A stretch of 64,000 nt of DNA, from positions 8,116,482-8,180,481 of the forward strand of contig NW_002060947.1 in NCBI RefSeq assembly GCF_000150275.1. Reading direction: 5' to 3'. Below are positions 11,674-23,500 of this stretch, one piece after another. The first letter of the stretch is position 1, and each line of letters begins with the position of its first letter. The notes beneath the pieces were generated by a model. The model was not told the origin of the DNA. It saw only the letters and a program-made list of their open reading frames with translations, and made no database searches. A program made the translations under genes and the position numbers. This stretch comes from Trichoplax adhaerens (Eukaryota > Placozoa > Uniplacotomia > Trichoplacea > Trichoplacidae).

Positions 11674-13244
11674 ATGTCTGACCAAGGAAGTGATAGTGTT
11701 AAGAAAATTACAAGTTTTAACGGTCGTGTTTCTAAGGATGGATCTGGCCAATTTCCAGCACAGAAAGGTAGATACCATTTGTATGTTAGCTCAGGTTGTC
11801 CCTTTGCACACCGAACCATGATTACAAGAACGTTGAAAGGTTTAGAAGATATCATTACGATGGATATTACACACTGGTATATTCATGAAAACGGTTGGTT
11901 TTTCGACGAGACAGTAGATACGTGTACTAAAGACACAGTTAATGGCTTCAAATTTTTAAGAGAGGCTTACGAACAGACTAATGCAAATTATAGCGGTAAA
12001 ATTACTGTACCCGTACTTTACGATAAGGTTAACAAGGTCATCGTTAATAACGAATCTGCCGAAATTATGGAAATTCTAAACAGCGAATTTAATGAATTTT
12101 GCTCTACTCAAGAGCAAAAGGATTTAAATTTATATTCTAAAGAGCATGAAGAAACGGCCAACGAGCTATTAAGCTGGATAACACCGTAAGTGATGCTTGG
12201 TATATGTACTTCCAGTAAGTGCTATTACAAAGATCAGAATTGAATGTCTACGAAACGAACATAATTACAAACTTATTGCAAGCTTGCTAAACTTTGCAAC
12301 ATTTTAGATCATTTACTTACGCTCATTACGACGGTATTGATAGATAAATCACGATTTTCACCATGACTAATCAGATTTTCGTCCTTATACATTATTCATG
12401 AATTACTAGAAATATTATTTTCGGAGTCTATTATGTTGCTAATGCCAAAAATCAAGAAAGCTATGATCAATCTGTCGATACTTTATTCAAGAATCTCGAT
12501 CGATTGGAAGAGCACCTTTCTAATCGTCGTTACTTAACAGGAAAGACTATAACGCACGCAGATGTCAAGTTATTTGTGACTTTAGTGCGCTTCGATGTGG
12601 CATATTACCTAGCGTATAAGGTTGGTTCCATCAGTACTGAACATTTCTAACTATATAGTAGTTAAATACATGATAATACTATGATAATAGTACCGATTTA
12701 AGATTATACAGTAAAGGTGAATAGTCTAAAGATAAAATTGACAAGCTCCGCTACTTTAACGTTATTTCTTGATTCTGAATTGGAATTGATTGAGTTTCGT
12801 TTGTGGTGAAATTGTAGTGCTGTATAAAGCGTATCGTTGATTATCCAAACATTTGGGGCTATTTGCGAGATCTCTATCAATCTCCAGGCTTTAAAGAAAC
12901 GGTTAATATTGAGCATATCAAAAAGTTATACCATGTAAGTGAATATCATATTTGTATTACTTTGTACACTTAAAATTATTTGCAATTGTTGCTATTGTTA
13001 TTTAACATATTTTTTGCGATAAAAATTGGAATTTTTTATTGTATTAGTTTTCTGTGCTATTTTAAGTTTATTTGTTTACCGTGCTCTGATTAAAGCTGCG
13101 TAGTTCTATATAAGGATTGTTTTTTTTGTATCCTACGCGTTATAGGTGAGCGACAAAAAGCAACAGCCGACTAAAATCTGTCCTAAAGGACCAATTATCG
13201 ACTTTACTGGCAAACATGGACGTGAAGTACTCGCTTCAGAATAG
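11674..13244 (+). CDS. Glutathionyl-hydroquinone reductase (Xi-class GST), copy C
   Basis: Four exons, 11674-12185, 12410-12620, 12818-12934 and 13146-13244, encode about 312 residues. The catalytic motif is VSSGCPFAHR with Cys42. Exon 1 is nearly identical to A and B, but exons 2-4 are the most diverged of the three. Exon 2 starts NIIFGVYYVANAKNQ, exon 3 starts CCIKRIVDYP, and the tail ends EVLASE where A, B and D end EALASA. Introns are 224, 197 and 211 bp and do not share the long identical tracts seen between A and B. Reading frame and splice sites are intact, so it should be functional. Exon 2 and intron 2 seem to have escaped the A-B homogenisation. Confidence 0.88.
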
Positions 13245-13728
13245 AGAACGCGTATATGTGTGCGATCATTTGGCCTAGTAATATGACAGTACATTGTCTT
13301 CAAGATATAGGGCTGCAGCTTGCAGCTAGTTATTGATTTAAGAAACATCTTAGCTATTTATATCTTAGTATTTGCAATGCATTGAGAGTTTTTCGATTTT
13401 AATATCTTACGCTATTATTTAAAACACTTGATATCACCGGCAAAGTGATGCATGTACTGTACAAGTATGCTTTGGGTATTAGTCAGTTTGCAGAAGATAA
13501 CTTTCACATAAGGGACATATCAGGAGGTGATAGATAGTTGCATAGACATTTTAATCTTCAGGTAGACCTGATAATACTACAATATTTGTATACGATAAAG
13601 GCTGTAATTATTTTGATATTAGATTTATAACAGCAATTAGAACTTTACTAGCTCAATTAGCTGTAGTACGTAAACGTCATGGTAAAATAATCATGTATAG
13701 AATCATAGATTAATTATCAAAGTATAAT

Positions 13729-13734
13729 AATAAA
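13729..13734 (+). terminator. Poly(A) signal of GHR copy C
   Basis: AATAAA 485 bp past the stop, aligned with the signals of copies A and B. Confidence 0.45.
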
Positions 13735-14769
13735 ACAATATGACGAAATATATTTTGGACAATGTTCTATTAGAAATTCTACAATATTAAGTCTTTACTA
13801 TTTGTAAGATTTTTAGATTTTTTCCTTTAATGAAATTTTTTACTTTAGTTCTATCTTCGAAATGGTTTTAGATTGAGTAATGCTTTATACGTTGGAAACC
13901 AATAATTACAATACATGTACGTAATTCCTCACAGTACTATGACACAGAGTCGCACTCTACGTCAAAGTTGTGTTTTCCTTTCTTTAATTAATCATTAAGG
14001 TATAGGTATTCTAATTAAATTTCGAGATCTTCTATGTTATACGCATAATATGATGAAAGCACATTCGTTTAGAATTGGCTAAAGCTAAAGTGCAGTTGAA
14101 TTCGTTAAGTTCTTAAATTCAATGCAGTAAAAATACTTTTAATAAGTACACTCTAAAATAGTCTGTTCTACTTTAGGTGATTCTTATGCTCAAATCTACA
14201 CACACGGGAATCACGTTTAATTATTACTTCTAGTTATGGAAAAATTGAAGAGGGTCAACTTGAATTTGAAGACTAATACCGTGTGCTTCATTCTTTTTAG
14301 CTATATTACCATAATATTGGACGGTATTTATATTATATTTTTAATATTATGTCAGGTATTTGGAGCTTTTACCAACACTATTGTCTGTTATTCTCATCCA
14401 ATTTAAATCAATCCTTGATTAATTATCATTAAGTACGTGTATCTATTTTGACCTTTTGGTGAAATTGATGATGAATATGTATCCTAATGCAATCCAATTA
14501 GGCGATACATGATAACAATAGTAAAAGCTCGCTGTTGCATGATGAGCAATACCAGTAATCCTATTGCAAGGCTGCATCTGTCCCATTCGCGATCTAATAG
14601 CTACTTTGTGCTTCTGTGAATTAAAATTACATATCGATTGCATTTTGGCTTTACTTGCATAATTCATGAGTATGGTAAGTCATACTTTAAAGTACTGTAA
14701 AGTATGAGTTAAGTTCTCTTTCATATCCTATAGTATCAGGTAGTGCAAATTCATGACATGCGTTAGTGC

Positions 14770-15737
14770 GCTTAGACAGCCTGTTATTGATAAGCGTCTA
14801 TCTATCATTTTGCAGATAGGTATACGAGTTCCATAGTAACGTCTACGATGACTTAATTAAGTAATTCTAACTATAGACTATTTCAAAATGCACTGTCATT
14901 TGCTGCTGCAAGGGGTTAAGTATAAGAGACTACGACAAGAAGGTAGCAAAAAATGCATTGTCATTTAGCAAGCTGTACGTGATTGAATACATAAGGGACT
15001 ACTGTAAGAATCAACTAGCTTAAATACTGAAGTACTGCCATGGACTATTTAAGAATGCACTGCCATTTAGTGCTGTGAGTGATAGAGTATCCTAGCCTGT
15101 TCGTCAGAGTCGTATGCTGTAGGTCATATATCTCCATTTTGCAGATACATCTACTTAATTAAGTCTAACTATTTCAAAATGCACTGTCATTTGCTGCTGC
15201 AAGGGGTTGAGTATATGAGACTACGACAAGAAGCTAGCAAAAAGTGCATTGTCATTTAGTGAGCTGTACGTGATTGAATACATAAGGGACTGCTGCAAGA
15301 ATCAACTAGCTTAAATACTGAAGTACTGCCATGGACTATTTAAGAATGCACTGCCATTTAGTGCTGTGAGTGATAGAGTATCCTAGCCTGTTCGTCAGAG
15401 TCGTATGCTGTAGGTCATATATCTCCATTTTGCAGATACATCTACTTAATTAAGTCTAACTATTTCAAAATGCACTGTCATTTGCTGCTGCAAGGGGTTG
15501 AGTATATGAGACTACGACAAGAAGCTAGCAAAAAGTGCATTGTCATTTAGTGAGCTGTACGTGATTGAATACATAAGGGACTGCTGCAAGAATCAACTAG
15601 CTTAAATACTGAAGTACTGCCATGGACTATTTAAGAATGCACTGTCATTTAGTGCTGTAAGTGATAGAGTATCCTAGCCTGTTCGTCATAGTCGTATGCT
15701 GTAGGTCGTATATCTCCATTTTGCAGATACATCTATG
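14770..15737. repeat. Tandem array of 291-bp units between GHR copies C and D
   Basis: Three units recur with a period of exactly 291 bp; the landmark TTTCAAAATGCACTG lies at 14881, 15172 and 15463. A diverged partial unit precedes them. Units 2 and 3 are almost identical, while unit 1 carries indels at its left edge. Each unit holds three related submotifs (TGCACTGTCATTT, TGCATTGTCATTTAG, TGCACTGCCATTTAG) and the palindrome ACTTAATTAAGT. No reading frame of note runs through it. It is satellite-like and may be collapsed in the assembly. Confidence 0.9.
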
Positions 15738-16412
15738 AGATACGGCAATATCAGCCATCGTTTTACTCTATTGTCTAGTGTACCCATACAGTACTACATG
15801 AACTGTATAGCATGTTCACCTTCGTTTTAGAATTTTGATGTAAAAAATCGACTTCCTTTGTTGCAATTATTATTATTAAAGTGATTTCAACATGCTAGAA
15901 TAAAATCGATCCAGTTTTGATATTGATGATAGCATTTAAAAAGAATTCTTCTATTCTAAAGCGAATGCAAACACGCTCAGCGTGATCTTTTTCCAATTCT
16001 TGAATATGAAGTTAGACACTTCAGTATTCGCCATTTCCACATATCCAAAATTGACCGGATTTTGCCAAGAAAGGGCCCGCATATATATAAGAAGTGCTAA
16101 CGCATCGGATTGGAAAAGGATCTTACTGTTCACTGCACAGCGAAGCATCAGGCGCTACTTCAGTACCATGGACTGCTGGAAGAAAATTGTCTACTGTACT
16201 GTAAGGTGCTTCTAGTGGACTGTAACATGCAATAAACAACATTAAAAATGCTTCATCATCGTTATCATCACGTGATCGAAAGAAGGATTCTACGGTAGGG
16301 TAGTGCTCATTTCTGACCCCCCAAATGAATAAACAGTATGGGCATTGAACGCTTCGCTGCGTTGCCTGTGCGGCAAGGCTACTTCCCATCGATTGGCTCA
16401 AGATGAATCGAT

Positions 16413-16507
16413 GTCAACCGTGGAGGTTGACCTCTATTGTGTCTGGTTTTAGCGCATGGTCAGTACAGTAGAAATTGGCTAGCCAATAGTTGGAGGTGAG
16501 CTATTGG
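16413..16507. promoter_or_regulatory. CCAAT-rich promoter region of GHR copy D
   Basis: Three CCAAT motifs in both orientations cluster here. Two form the perfect 14-bp palindrome ATTGGCTAGCCAAT (16474-16487). A third, ATTGG at 16503, makes an inverted pair CCAATAG/CTATTGG (16483-16489 and 16501-16507). Just upstream is the inverted repeat GTCAACC/GGTTGAC (16413-16431). The cluster is about 100-195 bp before the ATG, the usual distance for NF-Y sites. The DNA here is visibly less AT-rich than around A-C. Confidence 0.5.
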
Positions 16508-16609
16508 ACATGCTGAGTCATAAGTTAGCAAATCCCAAGCTAGCTGTTTCCAAAGTGTTGAAATCGATTTTCTCGTTGGATTAGGATCACTTTAAAACGC
16601 TGTTGGATC

Positions 16610-18295
16610 ATGTCTACCAAGAAAGAAGTGACTAGTTTTAATGGCCGAGTTTCCAAGGATGGATCTGGCGAATTTCCAGTGGCCAAGGGCAGATATCATT
16701 TATACGTTAACCCTGGTTGCCCTTATGCGCATCGAGTCATCATCATGAGAATGTTAAAAGGTTTGCAAGATGTCATCAGTATGGACACCACCCACTGGTA
16801 TGTGCATGAAAATGGTTGGCTATTTGACGATACGGAAGAGAATTGCACCAAAGATTCCATTAATGGCTTTAAATTCCTTAAAGAAACTTATATGCAGACA
16901 AATCCCAACTTTAGCGGTAAAATTACCATCCCTGTGCTGTATGATAAAGTCAAGAAAGTCATCGTCAACAACGAATCTGCCGAAATTTTGGAGATGTTAA
17001 ACAGTGAGTTCAATGAATTTTGTCCAACTCAAGAGCAAAAGGACCTCAATATATTCCCTAAGGAACATGAAGAAGCTGCCAAAGAATTACTATCATGGAT
17101 ATCACCGTAAGTACTGTGATGTTGATCGATACTGATGTTGCATTCCTGCTTCGTGCAGATACAACGCCAACTGTTCCGAGCCACTAAGGTTATACAGCTC
17201 TGTAGACGATCAATCAGTTATCCATTGGATTGACCTCAGATCATATTCCATTTCAAATGTCGTCATGATTGCTGTCTGTATGCAAAACCAACTACTTTTT
17301 GCATTCAAATGAACGCAACATTTTAGTCGCAGTAACGATGTATTGACACATTCTTATGATTTAGCCCCTTGTCCTACTGGACAAGTGGACAGTGCAGATT
17401 TCAGACGAGTGTTGTGAATGCAAATTTCCAAATGATGATTCTGTATTGATCAAATAGGAATATCATTACTGGACCTTATCGTGTTGGATTTGCTACTTCG
17501 CAAGAAAATTACGACAAGGCTAGCGATTCCCTGTATGAAAATCTTGACCGATTGGAAAAACACCTATCCAAAAGTCGCTACTTGACCGGAAATTCATTCA
17601 CACATGCTGACATCAAGTTATTCGTAGCATTGGTTCGCTTTGATCTTGCCTTTTACACAATCTTCAAGGTTAATATTAGTATTGATGAATTAGTGATTCA
17701 CAGTCAGAAAATGACTTCAATTAATTGAAAGATTATGGCTACTAATTACTACAATGCAGTAGTGCCTACATACATGATAGCAACCTTTGATAGTTTCCTT
17801 TCTCATTACTATAAAGTTGATAGTATACGCCGCTGATAGCAATACTTTTGCAATAAAATTGAATTTATTATTGCAGTGCAATTTCAAGCGAATCGCTGAC
17901 TATCCAAATATCTGGGGTTATTTGCGAGATCTTTATCAAACTCCCAGCTTTGGAGATACGGTCAACGCTGATCACATCAGGAAAATGTACTTTGTAAGTA
18001 TGCCTTGTTTTCAATGTCAAGGATACTTGTAATAACTAGAAATCATTAATATTAATGCTTAACAAGCATTTCATGGGATATTCATGACATTGAATCGCTT
18101 ATATTACCTAACTCAACTACAATCCTACCATTGCAAGTCCTTGATCGCAATGAATGCAAACATGTTGAACAACTCTTTTTATCCTCTATATTATAGTTGA
18201 GCGACCGAAAGCAGAAACCAACTAACATTCTTCCCAGAGGACCCGTTGTTGATTTCTCAGGCAAACATGGACGTGAAGCTTTAGCATCAGCATAA
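16610..18295 (+). CDS. Glutathionyl-hydroquinone reductase (Xi-class GST), copy D
   Basis: Four exons, 16610-17106, 17458-17668, 17877-17993 and 18197-18295, encode about 307 residues. Intron positions and phases match copies A-C exactly, so all four share one ancestor. The catalytic motif is NPGCPYAHR with Cys37. Exon 2 reads NIITGPYRVGFATSQ, the closest of the four to the family's NNGVYKxGFATTQ. The C-terminal part has KPTNILPRGPVVDF. The protein is shorter at the N-terminus than A-C by five residues. Introns are 351, 208 and 203 bp, with no close similarity to those of A-C. It is probably the ancestral-like member, reducing glutathionyl-quinone adducts in the cytosol. Its promoter lacks the twin-ACGT block and palindrome of the others, so expression is probably controlled differently. 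Confidence 0.92.
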
Positions 18296-18568
18296 AATGA
18301 AAGTAAACTACTTATCTTAGTAGGCGATGTCCATTAAGGGTGTTCTATGATTCACTTGAATCTGTTATGAAAGGATTGCAGTCATGATTTGTTTGCATTA
18401 ACAATATGATTTCTATATCTATAGAGTTAGGAATGTAGCTTAGCGAGCAATAACCAATAGCTTAATTATTACTGTTTCTACAGATAGAACATTTAGTGAG
18501 GTAATAAATCATATAATACCACTTGCACTGTATTTGATTTTATCCAAGACATCATACTGTATATTCAA

Positions 18569-18574
18569 AATAAA
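18569..18574 (+). terminator. Likely poly(A) signal of GHR copy D
   Basis: AATAAA 274 bp past the stop of copy D. It is one of several AT-rich candidates, chosen because it is the first canonical hexamer noticed. Confidence 0.3.
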
Positions 18575-18599
18575 AATTCTAGTTAAAAATTAAATGTTC

Positions 18600-20062
18600 A
18601 ACTGGAGTAGTTTTCTTGCCTTTGGAAACATGGTTGTTATTAAATTGCTGCTTCACATAGACTAAAATTTTTTCTACTACGTAAACACCAACCGATACAT
18701 TAACAGTCACATAATACGCATCTCGAATACGAATATTGGACCATTTAGATTGCTAAAATCTTTCGTGCTAGTCTTGTTAACCTAGATGAATTCATAATTT
18801 AACTTTCTAAATATCTTCAGTTATCAGGAAATAATGGTGAATATGACTATTGTAACATTAGGGAATCTAAAGTGGCTGCAATCTCTCCTGCTAGTCCTAT
18901 TAGCAGAAATGTAATCATCACTGAATTACTTGGATATCTTTTAGTGATCCGAATATATCGGTGAATTCGTAGTGCTTGTCCAACTTTGCTTCGTGTAGGA
19001 TATTGCTGCATGAGAAATTCAGTTGCACCGTATTTGATATTGCAACGTCGATCTTCTTAAATTATATTACGGAGCCATATCTTAGTTTCACTTTCAAACA
19101 AGCAAAGCATAGAATTTATAAACTGAATACTCCGGCCATTTCTTCGTAATGTTATTTTACTGTTATCTTCTAATAAGCTTGATCTTCCTTAGCTAATTGC
19201 AGTAAATTAACTGGATAATAAATTCGAATATTCTTAAATTTTACAACTACGGTAATGAAAGCTAATAATTGTTAGAGTGCACAGAAATGACTGTCATTAA
19301 TTACAGTAACATACCTGTAGTGTATTCCGCTCATGGTCATCATTCGGAGCTTTGATATATCTGCATTTCTTGTGCTCCAATACAGGATTGTGTACGGTAA
19401 GAATATTACTACAGCCAGAGAGCATTGCAGATCCGAAAGTTAATAATTGGAAGAAGTCAATTATTAGTTATTCTGCTAAGGATATACTGAATATAATTAT
19501 CAATCGAATATTTATCAAAAACATCTAGCCAATCCCCAATATCTGCTTATTTCATAAACCGTGATTAATAATACAAGAAAATCAGGGCCGTATCTCATGC
19601 CTCAACATGGAAGGATGTTCATAAAATCTGTTTATTGAATTTGATTAGATAGGCTGCATTACGGCCAACGTATGAGAAGATTAATTAAGTAGTAAGCAGG
19701 ATCGTGGCTAAACTAAAGATCGATCTATATTACGAATAGATCACTCGAAAAATTTGGTTAACTTTCGTAAATATTTAAATCGGCTACAATATAAGTTCCC
19801 TAGTTTTGATGGATATATCCACCACGTTCGTGTGTATAGTCTTGGCTTATGCACATCTGGCTCTGTGTAGTTATGTACTGTTTTACTATATCTTCTACTG
19901 TAGGCCGTTAGGGCAAAGCGCCATAGCCCAACTGAATAATTATCGTGAATTGCGAGTATTCCATGCATGGAATTTGATTATTAATAAATTATTTAAGGTA
20001 GCTACAAAAGCAGCTGCTAGTATTACTGGATTCCATTGTCCATGTATGTGTGGTATATTTGA
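18600..20062. other. Gene-free stretch after the GHR cluster
   Basis: No convincing exon was recognised. A 109-codon open frame on the plus strand (19806-20135) overlaps others on the minus strand and has neither family motif nor clear splice context, so it is not called. Confidence 0.5.
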
Positions 20063-20500
20063 CTTAATGCGATCACGTACTATTTTATTTATCTTCACAA
20101 CAATTCTAAGTAATAGCAGAAAAATAAACGATTGATTACGTTGATATGACATCGCGAACCATTATTTCTCACTTTACCATTGTGCATTCATTCAACATAA
20201 TGTTTATACCTTTATCAGATTTAAATAGGCAACATAAATAAGACATTACCACCATAAGTTCTAGATTTTGGAAGCATTTCCCATTATGCTAATCCGACTA
20301 AGTGCGATCACGTACTATTTTATTTATCTTTTGAACAATTATAAAAAATTAATAATAGAAAAAATAATTCATCACGTTCAAATGACGACATCAACCATTA
20401 TTTTTTATTTTGATACTGGGCATTAAACTAAATCTAGTGTTTATGTCTTTATCAGTTTTAAATAGGTTATATAAATAAGACATTACTACCATAAATATCT
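20063..20500. repeat. Diverged direct duplication, period 235 bp
   Basis: The sequence starting near GCGATCACGTACTATTTTATTTATC at 20069 recurs at 20304. Similarity continues through TTTATCAG...TTTAAATAGG and ATAAATAAGACATTAC in both copies. Divergence is substantial, so it is an old tandem duplication of non-coding DNA. Confidence 0.75.
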
Positions 20501-23500
20501 TCATTTTGAGTTGATTGATAAATAAATTACAATAACTTTATCTGAAGTAATTTGTACGTCAATCATAGTTCCGCTAAATAATAGTTCTAGGAATTTTCAA
20601 AAAAAGTGTCATCAACCTCATTTAACTATAAATTATATTCCCGTATTACCAGAATATTACATGCGAATTAGCGCAACCGCGCAACTGATTTATTATTATG
20701 CAGCATAATATATAATTTTAATTTATAGACAAATGTCAAGACATCATATATTATGTTTATTGTGTATGCTAAGCTTATTGTATTTAAATAATATATTTTC
20801 ATGGACATTAAATTAAAACTAAGGCAATTGAATATTATCATCTATGCGCTATTAAATGTTGATTGACAGCGCAATTATGAATTACTTTTATTTTAATCAT
20901 ATGAAGCGAATAACTTAATCTAGCTTTAAAATCTGAATTGATAGTTTTCTTTTCAACTGGAGTGTAATTATATTGTACTATTGTATTTTAATTTTTCTAT
21001 TTGATATCGTCCTTTAAGCTGTTAGAATAAAAAGCTTCAGACATTATCATTTGTCGTAACTGAGTAGACAACGAAAGCAAATCAGTTTCTTCATCATCAA
21101 ATTTAAATTTTTCAATACCTGTATTGTCATCATCCTTTTAATCTAAGTATCTTGCCATAATTCTGTTATAAATAGTATATATTGTTGCATATCTTCACAT
21201 ATCTATTTTAATAACGCAAATCCTTTTGGATATTCGTCACCATCACGATGCTTCTATTGTTAATTGGTTAAGCGATACTTTTATAAGTAGCATCATTAAT
21301 ACTGTTTATCAAAATAGCTCGTAACTTTTTAACAAAATAGATAAAGTTACCGAATTGGCGATTTAATTTTGCTTCTTCGACCAAAAATAGGCATAGAAAA
21401 TACATAGCTATTTATATTTAGACTTAAGAGAATTCAACAATACCTACAGTATATATCGCTGGCTTTGCTATTTTTGAAATTATATAAATACAGGATTTGC
21501 TGCTAGTATAGAAGGAATCTGCAAGCATTACAACTGTAATCTAATGGAAACTGGAATGATTTTTTATCTGTATGGGCAAGTCAATTCCAGCATATTAATT
21601 ATTTTATTTTTGAAACTGTAGCATGAATGAACTCAGTTATAAATCAATTCTAATTCTAAAGCCATTATTATTTGGATACCCTAATGTAGACTTTAGTCAG
21701 TAAAGAACAGAATTGGGTTCGAATACAGAAAAAGCGTATCTGACTGCAGTTTAGAAGGATGCACATAGGTTAGTAAATGAAATAATTTTTGCTGCGGAAT
21801 TTTAAAAATGATTGACTTCTGTTTTATCTCATTAGCCTAGAGAAGTAAAAATTTAAAATAGCTGAATATCATCGTAAATAATCTGCGCAATTCGATTAAA
21901 ACAACAATATTTAAAAGTAACTATTAATAACTTACTACAAAACAATACGATTAATAATATTTCGTCTCGTAAATATAGTCGCCTTAGGTTACTTAAGCTC
22001 ATTTATTACTATCAAAGCTGTTACTTAGTGTTACTTCCTGTTTAATATTATCTGCTATACTATGATTGTTATTTCTATACAGCGTTTATAGTAAAGAATG
22101 TTGTAAACAGAATACATTACGTCAATACTGTGCAATCAAGAACAGAGCTGATGTTTTGCTATTTACTATTTATTATCTAACAATTTACTTAATTAATATT
22201 ACTATTTCCGATTTGACAGTTGCAGCGCAGATAAATAGCCATCAATCAAAAGAAAAACATTGGCTTATTGTGGTACTAATAAGAAGATTACGATTAAATT
22301 CCTTTACATTTACTTTATAAGTTATTGTCTTGTAAACGAGTACTGAATAAAAAAATTAGGCAGTTATCTAATTGGCTTGCTGTTATATTACTAGCATTTA
22401 TATTGAGTAATAATATAATTCACATAGGATTAGACTATTATTTATTACTGTACTATTCACTTATATATGTATTCTATTCTTCTTCGTTTACCTTGACTGA
22501 GTAAGATTATAAGTAAATTATTTATATCATTCATATTATAGATCAAGGATAATAAGGTGTCAATCAAGTCAAGATGCTGTTTATCATTAGTACTGATTGA
22601 TAGCCTATAGAAATGAAAGCGATGCTATTCTTTTCCGTAAATATGATTGATCGATCAAGTTACAAATCAAGATATTAAGTATAATATGTGTGCGTACTCG
22701 ATCCTACAAAAGCTCAACATGCAATAGCTTCTTTCAGATTACATGTCCGATATGATATTTGATTGACATATTTCGTAATTTGATTGCTATATCCTTTGTG
22801 TAAGTAGTAAACATAGAGTAGCTTCAATTTTCATTCACCTTAATCTTTTCCTTGATTCTACGAACGTATCGGAAAACTATTTAGAGAGTAACCATCTAAG
22901 GAATAAAATTAGAAAGGAATAGTAGCGCCAGTTATAAGCATTAAAATACTGTTACCCAGTTATCCAGGATTGGATATGGAAAAAATACTTTCATATTGAT
23001 TGTATACTACAAGCATCTTTAGTTTTTCAAATGCAAAATTAAAATTATGTTCAGCTTGCTTAGGTAAAAAGTTAATTTCTAAATCTCGTACAGTTTTGCG
23101 CTTAAAAATGTTTGGCTGGAATAAGTGGAGCCAACAGTTGATAATTAAACTACTGAAACCAGATTAATTCTGATTGTTTATGAAAATACCTCTGATAAGA
23201 CAAATGACTGCGGCTTGAGGGAGAAAGTCTGGTGTAGTAGTTATCGCACCTGATATTTTGACTAGCAGTGAATATAAGGCCTTTAAGGCTTTCCATTTTC
23301 AGTCATTTCGTAATTTTAGTAGAACGGAGCTAATCGTATAGAATTGTTCAATTTTGATTGTAAATGACTCAAACCATTTGCAATTCTAATTGCCATTAAA
23401 ATTTTATTGAGTCGTATTTTTTATTTTTTTAATAATATTTAATTTAGTTGATTCTGCTAGTTATCTAATCACGACAGACTTCATATTTTTAAGATTTTGA

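Larger units (their letters stand above)
165..14030 (+). repeat. Three tandem segmental duplication units carrying GHR genes A, B and C
   Basis: Three head-to-tail units run roughly 165-4700, 5080-9640 and 9640-14030. ATG-to-ATG spacing is 4772 bp (A to B) and 4328 bp (B to C). Similarity goes beyond the genes. Upstream DNA about 2.3 kb before A (around 170-350) matches DNA about 2.2 kb before B (around 5085-5270). The 3' flanks of B (9360-9640) and C (13740-14030) also match. Exons are almost identical, while most intergenic DNA is diverged by substitutions and small indels, so the duplications are not recent except where later homogenised. About 130 bp present upstream of B and C is missing upstream of A near 520. 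Unit borders are approximate because they were judged by eye. Confidence 0.8.

Noticed and set aside
14770-15737. Regular repeats considered as a CRISPR array
   Set aside because: Units are 291 bp, directly abutting and nearly identical throughout, with no short repeat and unique spacer pattern; the host is eukaryotic.
16123-16389. 88-codon minus-strand frame upstream of copy D, divergent from its CCAAT promoter
   Set aside because: No family motif or conserved neighbour; kept only as a possible divergent transcript in the findings.
19806-20135. 109-codon plus-strand frame after the GHR cluster
   Set aside because: It overlaps frames on the other strand, runs into a non-coding direct duplication, and has no recognisable domain or splice context.
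21700-21740. GGGTTCGAATAC resembling a tRNA T-arm
   Set aside because: No matching acceptor, D-arm or anticodon stem could be found around it.
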